From: Pipra filicauda
Lineage: Eukaryota > Chordata > Aves > Passeriformes > Pipridae
NCBI RefSeq assembly: GCF_003945595.2
Contig: NW_024104431.1
Coordinates: 558,001-622,000, forward strand
Length of the DNA stretch: 64,000 bases
Direction: 5' to 3'
Below are positions 23,623 to 36,171 of the stretch, one piece after another; within the stretch, counting starts at the first letter, position 1, and every line of letters starts with the position of its first letter. The position numbers and the translations under genes are program-made. Under the pieces are notes generated by a model. That model worked only from the letters and a program-made list of their open reading frames with translations, did no database searches and was not told the origin of the DNA.

Positions 23623-26600
23623 TTTAAGACTGTGTGCAAAAATATTCTAGAAGGAAACTATTGGCTAGGAAGTAATTAGTTATCCAGCAATGGAAAGCAC
23701 TTGGTCTGTGAAATATAAGTTAGAATACTTTTTGATGTTTAAAAAAAAAAAAATGCCCTTTTCAGTGCATTTTTAAAATACTATTCCAAGTAAAAATTGT
23801 GCTGCATAGCTTGTTTTCTGCTCTGAGCAGTCATTTTCCTTCCCATTCACTGGAAGACCTTAACAGGATTTGAAAGTTTGTTGAGCAATAACAAAAGCTG
23901 CTCTAAGTTTTTGAATTCTTTATCACAACTTCGACATAAAGAAACTCTAGGCTGGCATCAGTTTTGCTGAGAGTGTCTTTTCCATACAGATTTCCAAGGC
24001 TTAACACTGGTACTCCAAAAAACTGCAAAAAGCGGGAGCCAACTCTCCTCTAAGTGCCCCCTCCTGCACTAGAAAATGTGAAGGTGGATTCTTTTTATTG
24101 TGTGCTGTATAAACACACCTCTCCGTTGTGCCTGTCACTGTTTCACTGCCTTTCTCAGTCCACAGAGAATATATAACATGATAAATAGCAAAACCTTTGT
24201 AGTCCTGTTCAGCACCACTGGAATGACGCAGATACTTCACCTGTCCCAGACTCACCTGAAATAGGGTAAGGTCTTGACCAGCAACCAGAAAGCCTCCCTG
24301 CCACACTCACTGCACATTAAATGTATAAAGCAGGAAGCAACAAGTTCCTAAAGAGTTTTGTATTTTTGGGTGCTCCCTATCAGAAAGCCACTTTCAGGAT
24401 GTCGCTGCTTTGCTCCATTATACAATATGTGTTTATTTCCAGCCAGGTTTTATTCAGTTTATAGGCATTTCTTCTTGGTTTGTATTGTCCTTTGGCTTGT
24501 TTTTCTGCCTCTAGTTCTTTACCAGTACAACATGTTTATAAAAAGCAACTGTACTGTGTCCAAACCTTCCTTTTACCAAACCAAGCAAGACATATTCCTC
24601 CAAATGCTGGAGATAGAACCTCTTCTCTCTGCCCAGGCAGTTTAATAGCACTTTTCTGTGCCAGCTCAGTTTACATTCAGCTTTCCTGAGCAGGGCTGAT
24701 GTCAGTGATACCCAGCATCATGTCTCACACCTCCTGCAAACACTTCACTGAACCTGTGATGAGATTCTGATTTTTTCACTGCACAAATCTTTCCAATTAG
24801 ATTTCAGTTAGTGAGCTCTGCATTTCTGACAGATGCATGTTATTATGCCATAAATAAATTATTTTGAACATTACATTTAAGGGGTTTTTCCTTTTTTCTT
24901 TTTTTTTTTTTTTTGGTAACTTCATGCATCAATTTTGTTCTTTCTTTAGGATATTTTGGTCCTATGGTCTTCCAGCTCTGTATATCTACAGCTTTTAGGA
25001 TCACACTCCTCTTTCTTTTTGCCAGCTTAATTAATGGATATTCTATTTGAGTTCTAAATGCCACTTATATCCTTCCCATGACTTTTTATTCAGTAACTGC
25101 CTATATCCTCAGCAGCCACTTCCTTACCCATAGTTTAATTCCTGTAGTATTAGTGTTTAACCTTCTCCAGTGTAACTTGTACGTTCCCAATTGCTAGAGA
25201 GAACTGGTATGGAATCCTGTATTTCATGAGTCAGCTGGTTTTAATTTCTGAGATGAAGAATATTTGATTTTTACCTGCATCTCATTTTTAGCTTTTATCC
25301 CACCTACCGTCTTGCCCCTGCTCCTGTATTTATCATAATCTGTCACACTTCAAACATTCATTTACTATTGACATCCTACTTAAACTATCTAAATTACCTC
25401 TCTCCTTAGCACTCACATTTTTTCTTAGTTCTCCTGTTGCTTAATTGTTCTGCTATTTAGTCTTGTTCCTTTACAAGATCTAACTCAGCTCATATTTTGG
25501 CAGCTCTCAATTGATCCCTCTACTTCTTGACCTGAAAAATATGGCTTTTCCCTTCAAATATTGAAATACCTAGGAAAAGCTTCTGTCCCTGCCTTACAAA
25601 GAAAACGAAACGAGACCCAAAACCAACTATACGTGCTCCAACTATAGTTCACAAAGTTTTCAAACTCAGCCAAATCAAAATCAATTTTTACTAGGTCTCT
25701 GTTTAGCATCTCTTTTGCCCAAGGGCTATTTCCCTGCCAAGTTGCTGCTTTTGCTCCCACCCATTTCAGCATTCTTCAGACTATTTAAAATTCAAGTGTA
25801 TATAGATCCAATCTGCATTTATATAAATATACAAGGTAGAAAAGGAAGTAATACCTTGATCAAATTCTAATGCAACATGTTGTGTAGAACAAACAGTTCT
25901 TTCCTCCAGTTCTGTCCCTGAAATTCTAAGGAGACTTTCAGGTAAGTATGGAAAGGAAGGAAGTGTTACAGATGAATCTAGAGACATCTGTCTTCTAGAT
26001 AAGTAGTGGGGTTTCTGCTTTGGCTGTAATTAGCCAATATTCTTAAAGATCCTTATACAGCCAAATCATCTCTTCTTACAGCCAGAGCTGAGAAATCACT
26101 GGAGTATATTTGCAGCATTCATGTGGCTTAGAGGTTTCCACAAGTAAAGCCTTATTTTTTTAGGATAGTTATATAAACAATAAAGCCCTTTGAACAGGAG
26201 AGCTTCTATAAGCAGTTCTTTATAATGTTACTGTCAACATCAGCAATCCCTTCTCTTTGGGGAACTTGGATGTGATATAAAAGTCGTGTTCCTTAAAATG
26301 AAAACCAAAAAGGCTCCTTATGACATCAGTTACCACACCTCGCTCGGGTAATCCTAAACCATACCAAACACTGTCCTTTTATACTGATAATTTTGCTCTT
26401 TAGCCCTGAGCATCCAGATAAGAAACTATGAAGGGTCATTTTTCATGGTATATGCTGCATTTAATGTTTGATTTGATGAATCAGCAATAGGCAAGTTTGT
26501 AGATCAGAACTGTATTACAGGAAAACGTGTTTGTGCTAAAAGGAGGTAGTAGGGTGAGATTCTAGGCTGGGCAACAAAGGAGAACACAAAAAACCAAGAA

Positions 26601-29164
26601 GGATGAATAAATCTGCAGGACAGGGCTGGTCCAGCATCTCTGCTCAGAGAGGCTGTGCTGCCTGTGAGGAGTGAGCAGCTCTCACAATTACATTGGCACA
26701 GCACCTTGGAGAGGTGAGAAGGAACAGTCTGGAGTTAATGTGCCAACAACTGGTGTTTTAGAAGAAGCCTGGATTTTATTAAAGGTCTTGGCTCAGGACA
26801 GCAAATGAGGCTGGTTCAAAGCCTGTCTTTAATATCAAGTATCAAGGTTTCTGACTGTCTGAAAGAAAGACTCATGAAAAGGGCTGGATTACTACAGACC
26901 ACTGAAAAACCATGAGTAAGATTTCTCAATTAGGAATGTAATGCTAATTAGACTTTTTGGGTCAGCCTGGGTGGGTTGGCTAATTAGCCAAAGTAATATA
27001 CCCATGTGATTGGCCTGGAGTGTGGGTGAGGTTCCTGGAAGCACCAGGTGATATCTGGTGGAAAAAAAAGGATGTGTGGGTGGTAAAATCAGGACAGCTG
27101 CAGTCAGTGACTGGAGAGGGGGAAATACATCTTCAACAGAAAATGCACAAAGGCTCTAAATTTTCGGAAGAGTTTAGGTAAGGATTAGCAAGCTCCTATA
27201 ATGTTTATTGAAAGCTTAATTTAGGATAAAATAATTTTTTTGTAAGATGGAGAGATATACAGATTGCATGAGTGCTGGTGTTGTCACGCCAAGTCAGCTC
27301 AGTTGTGTGATAAAACCCAGGACCATTTCAGGGCAATAACAAATGGCAGATTTGCTTCATCCTCAAAGCATGGAGGAGACAGAGGCCCTGCAGTTGTTCT
27401 TTTAACACTAAAGTAGATGCGAATTCAAACTGCCAGCCCGTGTTTTCAGTTTCTAAATAAAACATGAGTTTTACCTACGTAATCTTTTGTTTCGGTAGAA
27501 AAATGATAACACTTGTCCTTCCTAGTCACCCTCTGCCCCTGCAGAGAACACACAGGTTGGGTTATGGCCCTGCCTAAGCCTACCATATGGTGATCACAGT
27601 CCTTGTGATTATGAAATATTATGTGTGCTTGCTGACAAAGCCACATGGTCTGTTCAGTGCTTCAGAAGAGAACTCTTGGACTTCCTTAGGCCCAATGCCT
27701 GTGGTTTCCTCTGAGAGCACTGGCTGTGTCACAGGGGGCTCTCTGCGGTGCCCGGGCACAGAGGAGGCTGCCAGGTGCACCAGAACAATGGGATAGGAAA
27801 GGACTTGGCTCCTCCAGGGCAGCTTTTCAAGGTTTCCACTGTGGGCTGATTGCCCCGGTCTCCAGGGAGCTCCTGCTGGAAATGCACATTGTTCCAGTGA
27901 GTGGATCCCACAAACACTCCGGGTCCTGAACATGGAGAGGAGAGCACGGCAGCTTTTACATGTGGTTCAGAAAATTAGAGGAAGGAGGGAAACAAAACAG
28001 AGAGGACTTTAACCCACACTAAAGCAGTACAAAATTTTCTGCCGGCTGTGTCTTTCCTTACAAAATTCTCTTATTTTCTATATATGCTCATCCTCACAAC
28101 GATGCTAACCGAGAACTATGTAACTGGGCCAGGTCATACAAGGAGCAGAGTTTGTACGTATCGCTTTTATTCCTCATTTGGGCTTCTGAAGGTTGGTAAC
28201 ACTGAGTAATTTGAGTTTTAGACCTGTCCTCTGTCCTTTTATTTATGTAGCTGAAGCAGACAAAGCAATTTGCAACAGCTGCATGTGATGGAGAGTTGTC
28301 TTGTAACATTTAAAACTGTAAGTGCTGGATTGCTGTGCAGGAATTCACAGCTCAATGACTAAGATTTATTCTGTAGTTATAAGATCAATTGCAAATCTAC
28401 CAGGAAAAAACAGTAAGTCTTGCAAGAAACATGTTTAATTGATTTTACATTTACTGTTTAATAAATTCTGAGGGTTTTCCCTCTTGACAGATGGCAATTT
28501 AATTTCTGGATTCTTAAAGAGAAAAAAAACCCCTAAGCTATTATGCCCAGTGATTTAACGTATTTCACATTTCAAAATGTTAGAGATGGGAGGATGTTCT
28601 GCTCCAAGGTTTTGGTTCAGGCCCATCTTTTCCTCTCAACAAGTTTACATGTGAAAAAGATACTGCCAGATAAATCTCCTCAAAGTGAAATTATGGCTGC
28701 AAAACACCCTGCTGTGCTCACACTTGTGGATACAAGTGAACAGAGTTAGAAATAAATTATTTCTTAAATTACACAGAGATATCTGTTGAAATCTATTTCC
28801 TAGTCAGTCTATCCTAAAAAAAACAGAGCAGAAGTACTGAGATACAGAAAAGTCATTCACAGTTCTAGGAACTGAGGAGAAAAACCTTGCACAAATGGAG
28901 GTAGGTTTGAGCAGGCATTCCTTGTGTTGTGATCACACGCTGCAAAGGGAAAACAATTTTTTTAAGAGCTTTGGATTAGCCCAAGATTCATATATCAAGT
29001 CAGACAGCAACTAAATTAAAAAATGTTATCTGGAATAAATTTTAAGTGTATGTTCAGCCCCAACACTAAAGAAGTTTCTAATGAAAATAAAGACAAATCA
29101 GTGGAAAATTGGAACTAAGCTACTCTAATTTTTTTTCTCTTCTGTTTTCAAATGTATTTTCCAG
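23623..29164. other. SYN2 intron up to the isoform-switch exon
   Basis: No exon or repeat family that I recognise. It ends in a T-rich tract and acceptor (tgtattttccag). Confidence 0.55.
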
Positions 29165-29293
29165 AGTGGATCACTAAAGGAGCCAGAGCCAAACAAAATA
29201 CCACCTCAGCGACCACCACCTCAAGGTTGTTTACAGTACATTCTCGACTGTAATGGCGTTGCAGTAGGACCAAAACAAGTCCAGGCTACTTAG
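29165..29293 (+). CDS. SYN2: SYN2 isoform-switch exon: domain G, plus domain I of synapsin IIb
   Basis: The exon begins in phase 0 after ttttccag with SGSLKEPEPNK and continues through PPQRPPPQG, the proline-rich domain G. Read through, it gives the synapsin IIb-only tail CLQYILDCNGVAVGPKQVQA (domain I) plus one residue and a TAG at 29291-29293. In synapsin IIa the transcript is cut at 29225 (CAAG|gttgtt) and joins in phase 1 to 33001. So 29165-29225 is common to both forms and 29226-29293 is IIb only. Domain G is a proline-rich linker of the kind bound by SH3 proteins; domain I has no assigned fold. Confidence 0.95.
   Translation, partial: SGSLKEPEPNKIPPQRPPPQGCLQYILDCNGVAVGPKQVQAT
29226..29231 (+). 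promoter_or_regulatory. SYN2: Alternative 5' splice site for synapsin IIa
   Basis: The donor G|gttgtt lies inside the coding exon. It departs from the usual GTRAGT at positions 3 to 5, so it is predicted to be weak. This is consistent with regulated choice between splicing (IIa) and read-through to the IIb stop. Phase 1 here matches the phase of the exon at 33001. Confidence 0.85.
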
Positions 29294-29326
29294 ATATCTA
29301 ATTGAGACTAAAAGCAAGGGTTAAAG

Positions 29327-29377
29327 CAAAAAAAGGAAAAAAAAAAAAAAGGAAAAAAAAAAAGGAAAGGAAAAGAA
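29327..29377 (+). repeat. A-rich/GGAAA simple repeat
   Basis: Low-complexity run of adenines with interspersed GG pairs, just after the IIb stop and inside the presumed UTR. Confidence 0.9.
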
Positions 29378-29648
29378 ATGAACACAAACAATCTCAAAAG
29401 CAAACATCTCAATTTTGTTCAGTTTTTGCATTGTTTCAGTGCTGACCTGGACTGTGTTTTTTCTATGCAGTGTCAACTCTCCCGTCTGGTTGTTTCCTTG
29501 TTCCTGTCTGTGCGTGTAATGCTTTACCAACTTTCCTCTGTAAAACTCGTGATTTCAGGGCTGTTGTCAACAGTGTACAAAGAATGTGCCTCTCTAGAGC
29601 CCCGTGCAACTGTACATTATGGATGGTTAGACAGTATTTTTGGAGTAT

Positions 29649-29669
29649 TATATATATATATATATATAT
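29649..29669. repeat. (TA)n microsatellite
   Basis: About ten uninterrupted TA units in the synapsin IIb 3' UTR. Confidence 0.9.
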
Positions 29670-31537
29670 CGTTCAGTAAAATACCACCGAGGTGCAAATC
29701 TAAATCCTTTTGCTTACTCTGTGAGTGTGTGCACACTGTACTCATAGCCTTTATTTTTGTGTGCATGACTAATAGGTAGGTGATCCAGATATATTTTTAA
29801 AAGTCTAGATTAGAATTTGCTAGTGAGGCTTTTTATTTATAATTTTATAAAGTTTATTAACATTTGAGTTTTACTTATACACAAGTGGAAGTCTGATATT
29901 TCAGTGACTCCATAAAATACAGTTCTTCCCAAGGAATATTTAAAATATCTTCTATTTTACATACTGGTATTCATATTTTTAGTAAATCTGCATTAAATTA
30001 TTAGCTACAAAGCTATGTAAATGGGCCACCTATGTGCAATATCTCAGTGAAAGTGTATTTAATGTATCCTATTTCAATTAAGTAGTACCTTTTGCTGTCA
30101 TTCTGAATTAGTAATCTATGGATATTTTTAATGAAAACTAATGCAAGTACTTTCAAAAAATCTTATACTTACCTAAGATTTAAATCCCAGGTTGTTTAGT
30201 GAGAAGTACCTCAAGGACTGTTAAACTTCCTATAAGAGCTCATTTTTTTTCAAATACTGAGATGTGAAGGGATGGCAGACCAAGGTACCTTTAACCAGCC
30301 AGGGATGTTGCTCTTGGATTAGAATGCAAGACAACAGTGTCAGTGGTTTTCTTTACCAACTCAGGTCTATCTACTGTTTTACACCTAGGATTATCCAGAT
30401 AGTTATAAAGAAAATCAGTCCCGACATTGTCCGCATTAATGAGGTTTATAATAATTGCTTGACATCAAAGATGCAAAAAGACTTGAGATGCCTGACAAGT
30501 GCTAGATTTTCTGTAGGTAAATTATTTGTGATTTTTACAGAACCCATTTACAATGTAATGGTTATGAGAACTCCACAGACAGGCAGTTAATCTGTTGTGA
30601 GAAATCTAGCCCAGAGTCACAGGCTGCACACTAGTGGCATACCAGAGAGCTTAGTTGCAAATGAGCCACAAAACTATAATTTTCGTCTTGAATATGTACA
30701 AAGATGAGTAGTGGCCATTAGTTTCGTGCAAACAATTATGTTTAAAAGGAAAACAGCCTTATGTTCTACTTCTGTTTTCCCTACAAGCACTGGAAAAAAT
30801 TATCAGTGAGTCTCATCATTCTTAGTGTTTCTTTTATTTGTACAAGCTGGCTGGTGAGATGAGAATTAAGGTATGCATTATTAGCTATTTAAATGTTTGT
30901 GGTAAGTGCTACTGTTTACTACCTATCAGTAAATTACATGAATATTTTGCTTTAGTGATCAGCAGTTGTCTGGGTCAGTGAGTATTCCAATGATGGCATT
31001 GGCTATTTTGTTCTATATTAAGAAAATTTCACTTAGAATCAGGTTCACAAATCCTTCCCTCCAGACACCCTAAAAGTGAAGAAACCATACTGCCCTGGGG
31101 TGGAGAAATGAATCTGATGACTGATTTTCTTTCAAGCAGTTGGTATTTTGTTTTGCATGGAGTAGTACCAGTGATCACAAGTGCTTTTCACACATTTGTG
31201 TGCTGTGTGTGAACAGAAGGGTGTTCCAGGCAGGATTTTAGCCTGTTGACTGTCAAGGATTTGCAGGGGCACACAGTATTCCTACATCCCACAGCCAAGA
31301 CACAAGCCAAAATGTCTCTCTGCATGTCAGCATGCTTAGGTGCAATATTGTGGGTAACAGGGAACAGATGTTTTACAGTGTAGGCTTAATGTTCACTTTT
31401 GTTGACTTATTTTTGGTAAAAGTTTCTTTCATGATTGTTGCCTTTTGTACAACCCAGCTGCAAGAAAGTGAGCAAACGCTGGAAATGTGACAGCAGTATA
31501 TCTTTTATGTGAAATATCTTGTACAGCTTAATGTGCA

Positions 31538-31543
31538 ATAAAA
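31538..31543 (+). promoter_or_regulatory. SYN2: Polyadenylation signal of synapsin IIb
   Basis: Canonical AATAAA followed within 30 bases by a T-rich stretch. It is the clearest signal after the IIb stop codon. Confidence 0.6.
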
Positions 31544-31560
31544 GAAAGTTATATCTGTCT

Positions 31561-33000
31561 TCAGTGTAAAGTTTCTGGCATTCAAGCCTGTATGTACAAG
31601 TGGGGGAAAAAATCCTTTCTGGGTTTCAATACTGAGTGAAAGGAGACTAATAAGAAAATGATCCTTATTAAGATGTTGCAAGACCATGTTATCACCTTCA
31701 AATATTTCCTACAAAAGCGGTTCAAATTAATAAACAATGAAGGCACATTCCTTAACATACAGTACGTGCTATTTATCTTTTTACATCACACTGACACACT
31801 GCTACGACTGTATGAAAACTTACTGAAACATTAGCACGTGCTGTTGTCAGACACATACACTGGAATCTCATGTAGCAAGGGGAAAGCTGACTACACTAGC
31901 AATTTAAAACCAAAAAAAAACATGTATTGCAGCGGTACCTCCAAATACAAAGGTTTGCTTTTAAGACCTGACTAGATGAAGTCTTTCACTTGCACTAAAT
32001 ATCTGTGTAAGACTAAAAATTCCCAGGTATCTAGAACATCTAGATCAGTTCTGTTCTATAGTATTTACTGTTCAGCAAAGCTCTTTTCCTGAGTGAAACG
32101 ATACAAAGAAATACTCAGAATTTCACCCCATCCTTTCTTCCTCTAAAGGCAGATGTCCTGTGTGCATGTCATGTGCAAGAATTAAGATTCAGTTATAACA
32201 TTCAGTCCAGAAAACCGCAATCAGACATGGGGTATGAGATAAAAGCAGCCCACTGATATCTGACACAGCACTATTTCAGTTAGAAAGCAGAAAAAAACCT
32301 GCTGTATGATGATGTAGCATCTTTCAGCCGTGGATTTCACAACCTAAGTCTCTACTACACGTTGCATTTTCACACTTAATGCAGTAGCTTGCCAGCATCC
32401 TTCCTTTTCAGTGGAAAGATCATCTTGGTGAGGAATTAGTAATGACTTTCTTGTGTTTCTTGTAATGTTCTTGACATATCTCACTAAGGGGTTAAGTAAG
32501 TTATTAAAATACTTTAAATTAGCCAGAAAATTTCAGTATAAAGTTGTTTTACTGCTGTAAGAGTGAATCTGAGAGGCCTATTACAGAAATAATTTTAAAA
32601 CTTCGGAGGAACAAAACTGCAATAACTACACAGAAAATAGTAACTATATTGCTGAAATAGATATTACTGTTATTTCACAGCCTCTCCTTAACTTGAGCCA
32701 ACATTATTCTGGGTGTAACTCCGTTGATTTGGTTTGAAGTCAGTACCTCTACTGGTGGGATAAATTGGGTACTATTTAGCAATTTAAAGGGTGAATCGTA
32801 GGTGCTCCAAGCAAGTTACTAATGTACGGAGTGTGATTAGTAGTATTGACTACCTGACAGTACGATCCATATGAATAGAATTTTGCCTCAGAAGTAGAAT
32901 TAATCACGTTCGAGGATTATTTTGAAGTGTTGGATGTGAAGTCTAATAAGGACTCTTTGAAACTATAAGATTATGAAGTTTTTCTTGTGCTGAAACCTAG
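31561..33000. other. SYN2: SYN2 intron (IIa path) after the IIb polyadenylation site
   Basis: No repeat recognised. It ends in tttttcttgtgctgaaacctag, the acceptor of the IIa-specific exon. Confidence 0.6.
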
Positions 33001-33268
33001 GGGGCCCAGTGCAACCCCAAGGAATGCAATCCCAAAGCCAGGAGCCATTGCAGCCCCAGCGCATGTTCCCCCCGGGGCAGTCAGCAAAGCCCTCAGCTTC
33101 CCAGCCACAGCGTCCACCCGGACCCACCACCCAGCAGCCACGGCCCCAGGCTCAAGGTCCTCCCAGCACCAGATTATCAAAGGAAGCAGAGCCACAGCCA
33201 CAGCCAGCTCCACAGCCTGCTCCACAGCCTGCTCCACAACAGAAGCCTCAGTCTCATCCACAACTTAA
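33001..33268 (+). CDS. SYN2: SYN2 IIa exon: proline/glutamine-rich domain H
   Basis: The 268-nt exon completes a Gly codon split with 29225 (phase 1). It encodes GGPVQPQGMQ, then a Pro/Gln-rich linker with QPQRMFPPGQ, QRPPGPTTQQPRPQ and PQPAPQPAPQPAPQQ, and ends in HPQL plus two bases of an Asn codon completed at 36172. The donor is AA|gtaag. This is domain H, found only in synapsin IIa and intrinsically disordered. The repeat of the CCACAGCCTGCT type codes for the QPAP units and probably varies in length. HPQL before the junction matches the domain H-E boundary. It is proline-rich with several PxxP-like motifs, the type of sequence bound by SH3 domains. Confidence 0.93.
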
Positions 33269-33434
33269 GTAAGATTTGCTTTATCCATTTTATTTTCTCC
33301 TCGTAACACAGATCTTGCTGCCATAACTGTAATTTGGGAGTTGGGCTAATATTCAGGGAAAAAAATGGACGTACGTTCTCAGGTTTAAAATGAGGTTAAA
33401 GTATTTCAAAGTATTCAAAATATTTTAATATTTT
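33269..33434. other. SYN2: SYN2 intron start before CR1
   Basis: Short AT-rich intron segment after the donor gtaag; no element recognised. Confidence 0.6.
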
Positions 33435-33615
33435 GGGTGGTGGAACAGGCTCCCCAGGGAGCAGCACCAAGCCTGACAGAGCTCAAGGAGTGTTTGGATG
33501 ATCCTCTCAGGCACATGGTGCGACTCTTGGGGGTGGTCCTGTACAGGGCCAGGAGTTGGACTCAGTGATCCTTGTGAGTCCCTTCCAACTTGGCATATTC
33601 TGTGATTCTGTGATA
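33435..33615 (+). mobile_element. CR1 LINE 3' end
   Basis: About 180 bp in sense: gaacaggctccccagggag, then ggccaggagttggactcagt and cccttccaacttggcatatt, with terminal repeats attctgtgattctgtga. This is a 5'-truncated CR1 of an avian subfamily with an intact 3' end. Confidence 0.93.
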
Positions 33616-35814
33616 CCTGTTTATGGTTAGTAATTCAGTATCATCTGTTATATCCTAAGCAGTGCACAGAATTTCATTTAGTAGTTGTGCAATCTCTGCC
33701 CTAGTGAGGTCTGAAAACACATCATCTTTCTGCTCTTTGTTTCCTCCTTTTGGTGCCACTGACTCACAAGCTGGGTGTGCTGTAAGTCTGCACACAAAGA
33801 GGAAGTCTTATCTATTTAAACTTTTAACCTTGCAGTCACTCAGACAACAGATTCCATTTCCAAAGGCCTATCTCAGAAACAATCCCAGTGAACACTTTGG
33901 ACAGTGGCTGCCAAATTGTTTCTTTACAGCTGCACTTGGTCCATGGTTGGGTGGTGGCACTGACTGTAGAGCCCAGGTGATGCACAGAAAAGGCTGCACA
34001 GAACTGTCTCTGGGTATCTCACTTCTGGAAGATTCCTTACAGTAAGGAATCCTCACAGCTTAAACCCAGCCGGAAACAGAAAACTTGGGGAAGTTTTTAG
34101 CAATGACTTGCAGTTTTTCAGCACATAAATCCTATTGCTGGTGGAATCACAGGCACATTCTCCTTATTTTGGTACATAAAAGACTGGCATGTAGGCTTTG
34201 TTTCATCCCAGGAACACAGATCCCCTTGTTCCACCCACTCATATGTTAATAGTGGTGGGAAACAACTCTGAGTCCTCCCCTGAGCCCCATTGAGTGGAAG
34301 AGAGACATTAGATGACAAAATGCAAAGATGAGGGTATTTTCCTTGCCTTCATAGGTCAGTGTATTTCTTTATTCTGTTTTATAATCCTAAAACTCAAGTT
34401 CATTGATCCATCATTTAAGTATACATAGTGAATAGAGAGGTTGATTTTCTTAAGCAAGATGGAAACTAGTTTGTAGTTTGAAACTTAACTTGACAACTCC
34501 TGACATTGAAGAAAAGCAGCTAAGAACAGTTACAGGACTGTACCATTTCCAGCTTTCTCCCTTTAGTTCTTTGTTCACATCTAGATTCATTTTTCTCTTC
34601 TTCAAATGGAAGAGTGTCTATTTAAAACAAAATAACAAAGGAGAAATTAAAGTTTTTAAGATGTAAGTCATAATGAGAGTAGTTTTTCTAACTTTCAGAA
34701 GCAGTTTTAGGTCCACACCAAGGCTCAGATCTCCTGCCTGTAGGATTAACTCTATTTGCATGTGTATGCTTTGTATTCACCCACATGCTGTTGCCTAACC
34801 TGTATGTACATGTTATTAATCTGTGAATAAATATTTAATTAGGCTACTTATTGTGTTACTAATCAAGTCAAGTGCTGCTTCCCACCCTCCCTCTTTCAGT
34901 GAGTACAAACAAACATTTATCAGTCTATTCTCATTAGCACAACTATAATTTATGAAAAACCTAAAACGCCTGTAGCACTGTTTGCTGTACATTATTAGTT
35001 TAGAAGTAGAGAGGCTGCAAACCATGAAGAGTCTCAAGCAATCAGAATAAGAAAAGTGTTTCAGTTTTACTATAGCCAAAACTGAAATCTATTGTACTGA
35101 GATAAAAATGAAATCAGTTAACTAGTTTTACTAATGCAGGGATGTCTTTGTAAGAAGTTTATAACTCAATTATGTATTCTATTTAAATACAAGCCTATTT
35201 TTTAGATATTATTTTAATTGACAAATCAGGAGTTAAAGTTTTAAACTTTAGCTATTTTCTTTCTTGTTTTCCTTGTGTGTTATGTGTTTCGTGCTTATGG
35301 AAACTCACACAGAAGTTACATGATAGCACTAAGGATGGAGTAGCATTGCTAGACTAACTGCCTATAGGCAAGAAAAATTCTATCTGATTTGCAGTATTTT
35401 TTAAAGCTATAAACTGTCATTAAGCCTCCATTAAGGATCTAATGTCCAATATGGAGAGAGAGAGAGAGAGAAAGAGAGAGCACATTACAGCTTTCGGATT
35501 CATTCTTCAAACTCTTGCCAATATACCTAATTTTTCTTTGTGCATAACTGTTTTCAGCCATAACAAACCCAGTTATTAATTGTCCATGTTCAGTTGTGAT
35601 TTGGATTTAGTAGGCAGGCCCCCATTTTTCTCAGGTTCTAATTTACACCATCCAGTTTACTGAAATACAATGTTTCAGATCTGTAAAAAGAAAACAAACC
35701 ACCAGTGTGTGCCTTAAAAAAATGTTTTCCTCAGATATTAAGTCAAAGTGCAGGATGAATGTGGTGGGTTGCCCATAACTGTGTTGCTTGTGGTCAATGC
35801 CCATTTTGTTCACT
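33616..35814. other. SYN2: SYN2 intron, with one GA microsatellite
   Basis: No exon recognised. It contains the (GA)n repeat at 35453-35480. Confidence 0.6.
35453..35480. repeat. (GA)n microsatellite
   Basis: A run of GA units with one AAA interruption. Confidence 0.9.
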
Positions 35815-36080
35815 GTCTAGGGAATGGCTGGAGCTGTGTCGGGGCAGGGTCAGGTTGGATCTCAGGGAAAGGTTCTTCCCCCAGAGGCTGGTTGGGCACT
35901 GCCCAGGCTCCCCAGGGCAGTGGGCACAGCCCCAAGGCTGCCAGAGCTCCAGGAGGATTTGGCTGATCCTCTGGGGCACAGGGGGTGACTCCTGGGGATG
36001 GGTCTGGGCAGGGCTGAGGGTTGGACTGGATGATCCCTGTGGGTCCCTTCCAACTCAGCACATTCTGTGGTTCTGTGATT
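35815..36080 (+). mobile_element. CR1 LINE 3' end next to the last SYN2 exon
   Basis: About 265 bp in sense: caggttggatctcagggaaa, ggctccccagggcagtgggc, gttggactggatgatccctg, and terminal cattctgtggttctgtgatt. The end lies 91 bp upstream of the acceptor of the last exon. Confidence 0.93.
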
Positions 36081-36171
36081 TTCCTGTTCTCCTCACTGGC
36101 ACAAGTGATGAATGGACAGAAGCTGGGGGACAATGTGACCAAACCAAACCTGTTGTGTTTTTGTCTTGCAG

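Larger units (their letters stand above)
29294..31560 (+). other. SYN2: Synapsin IIb 3' UTR
   Basis: This follows the IIb stop. It contains a GA-rich low-complexity run (29327-29377) and a TA repeat (29649-29669). It is AT-rich, with no long retroelement. The best polyadenylation signal is AATAAA at 31538-31543 (tgtgcaataaaag), which gives a UTR of about 2.2 kb. The true end needs transcript data. Confidence 0.65.

Noticed and set aside
35748..36171. Upstream part of the 182-codon ORF that ends in the SYN2 last exon
   Set aside because: This part is CR1 and intron; the acceptor at 36171 and the domain H-E junction define the true exon start.
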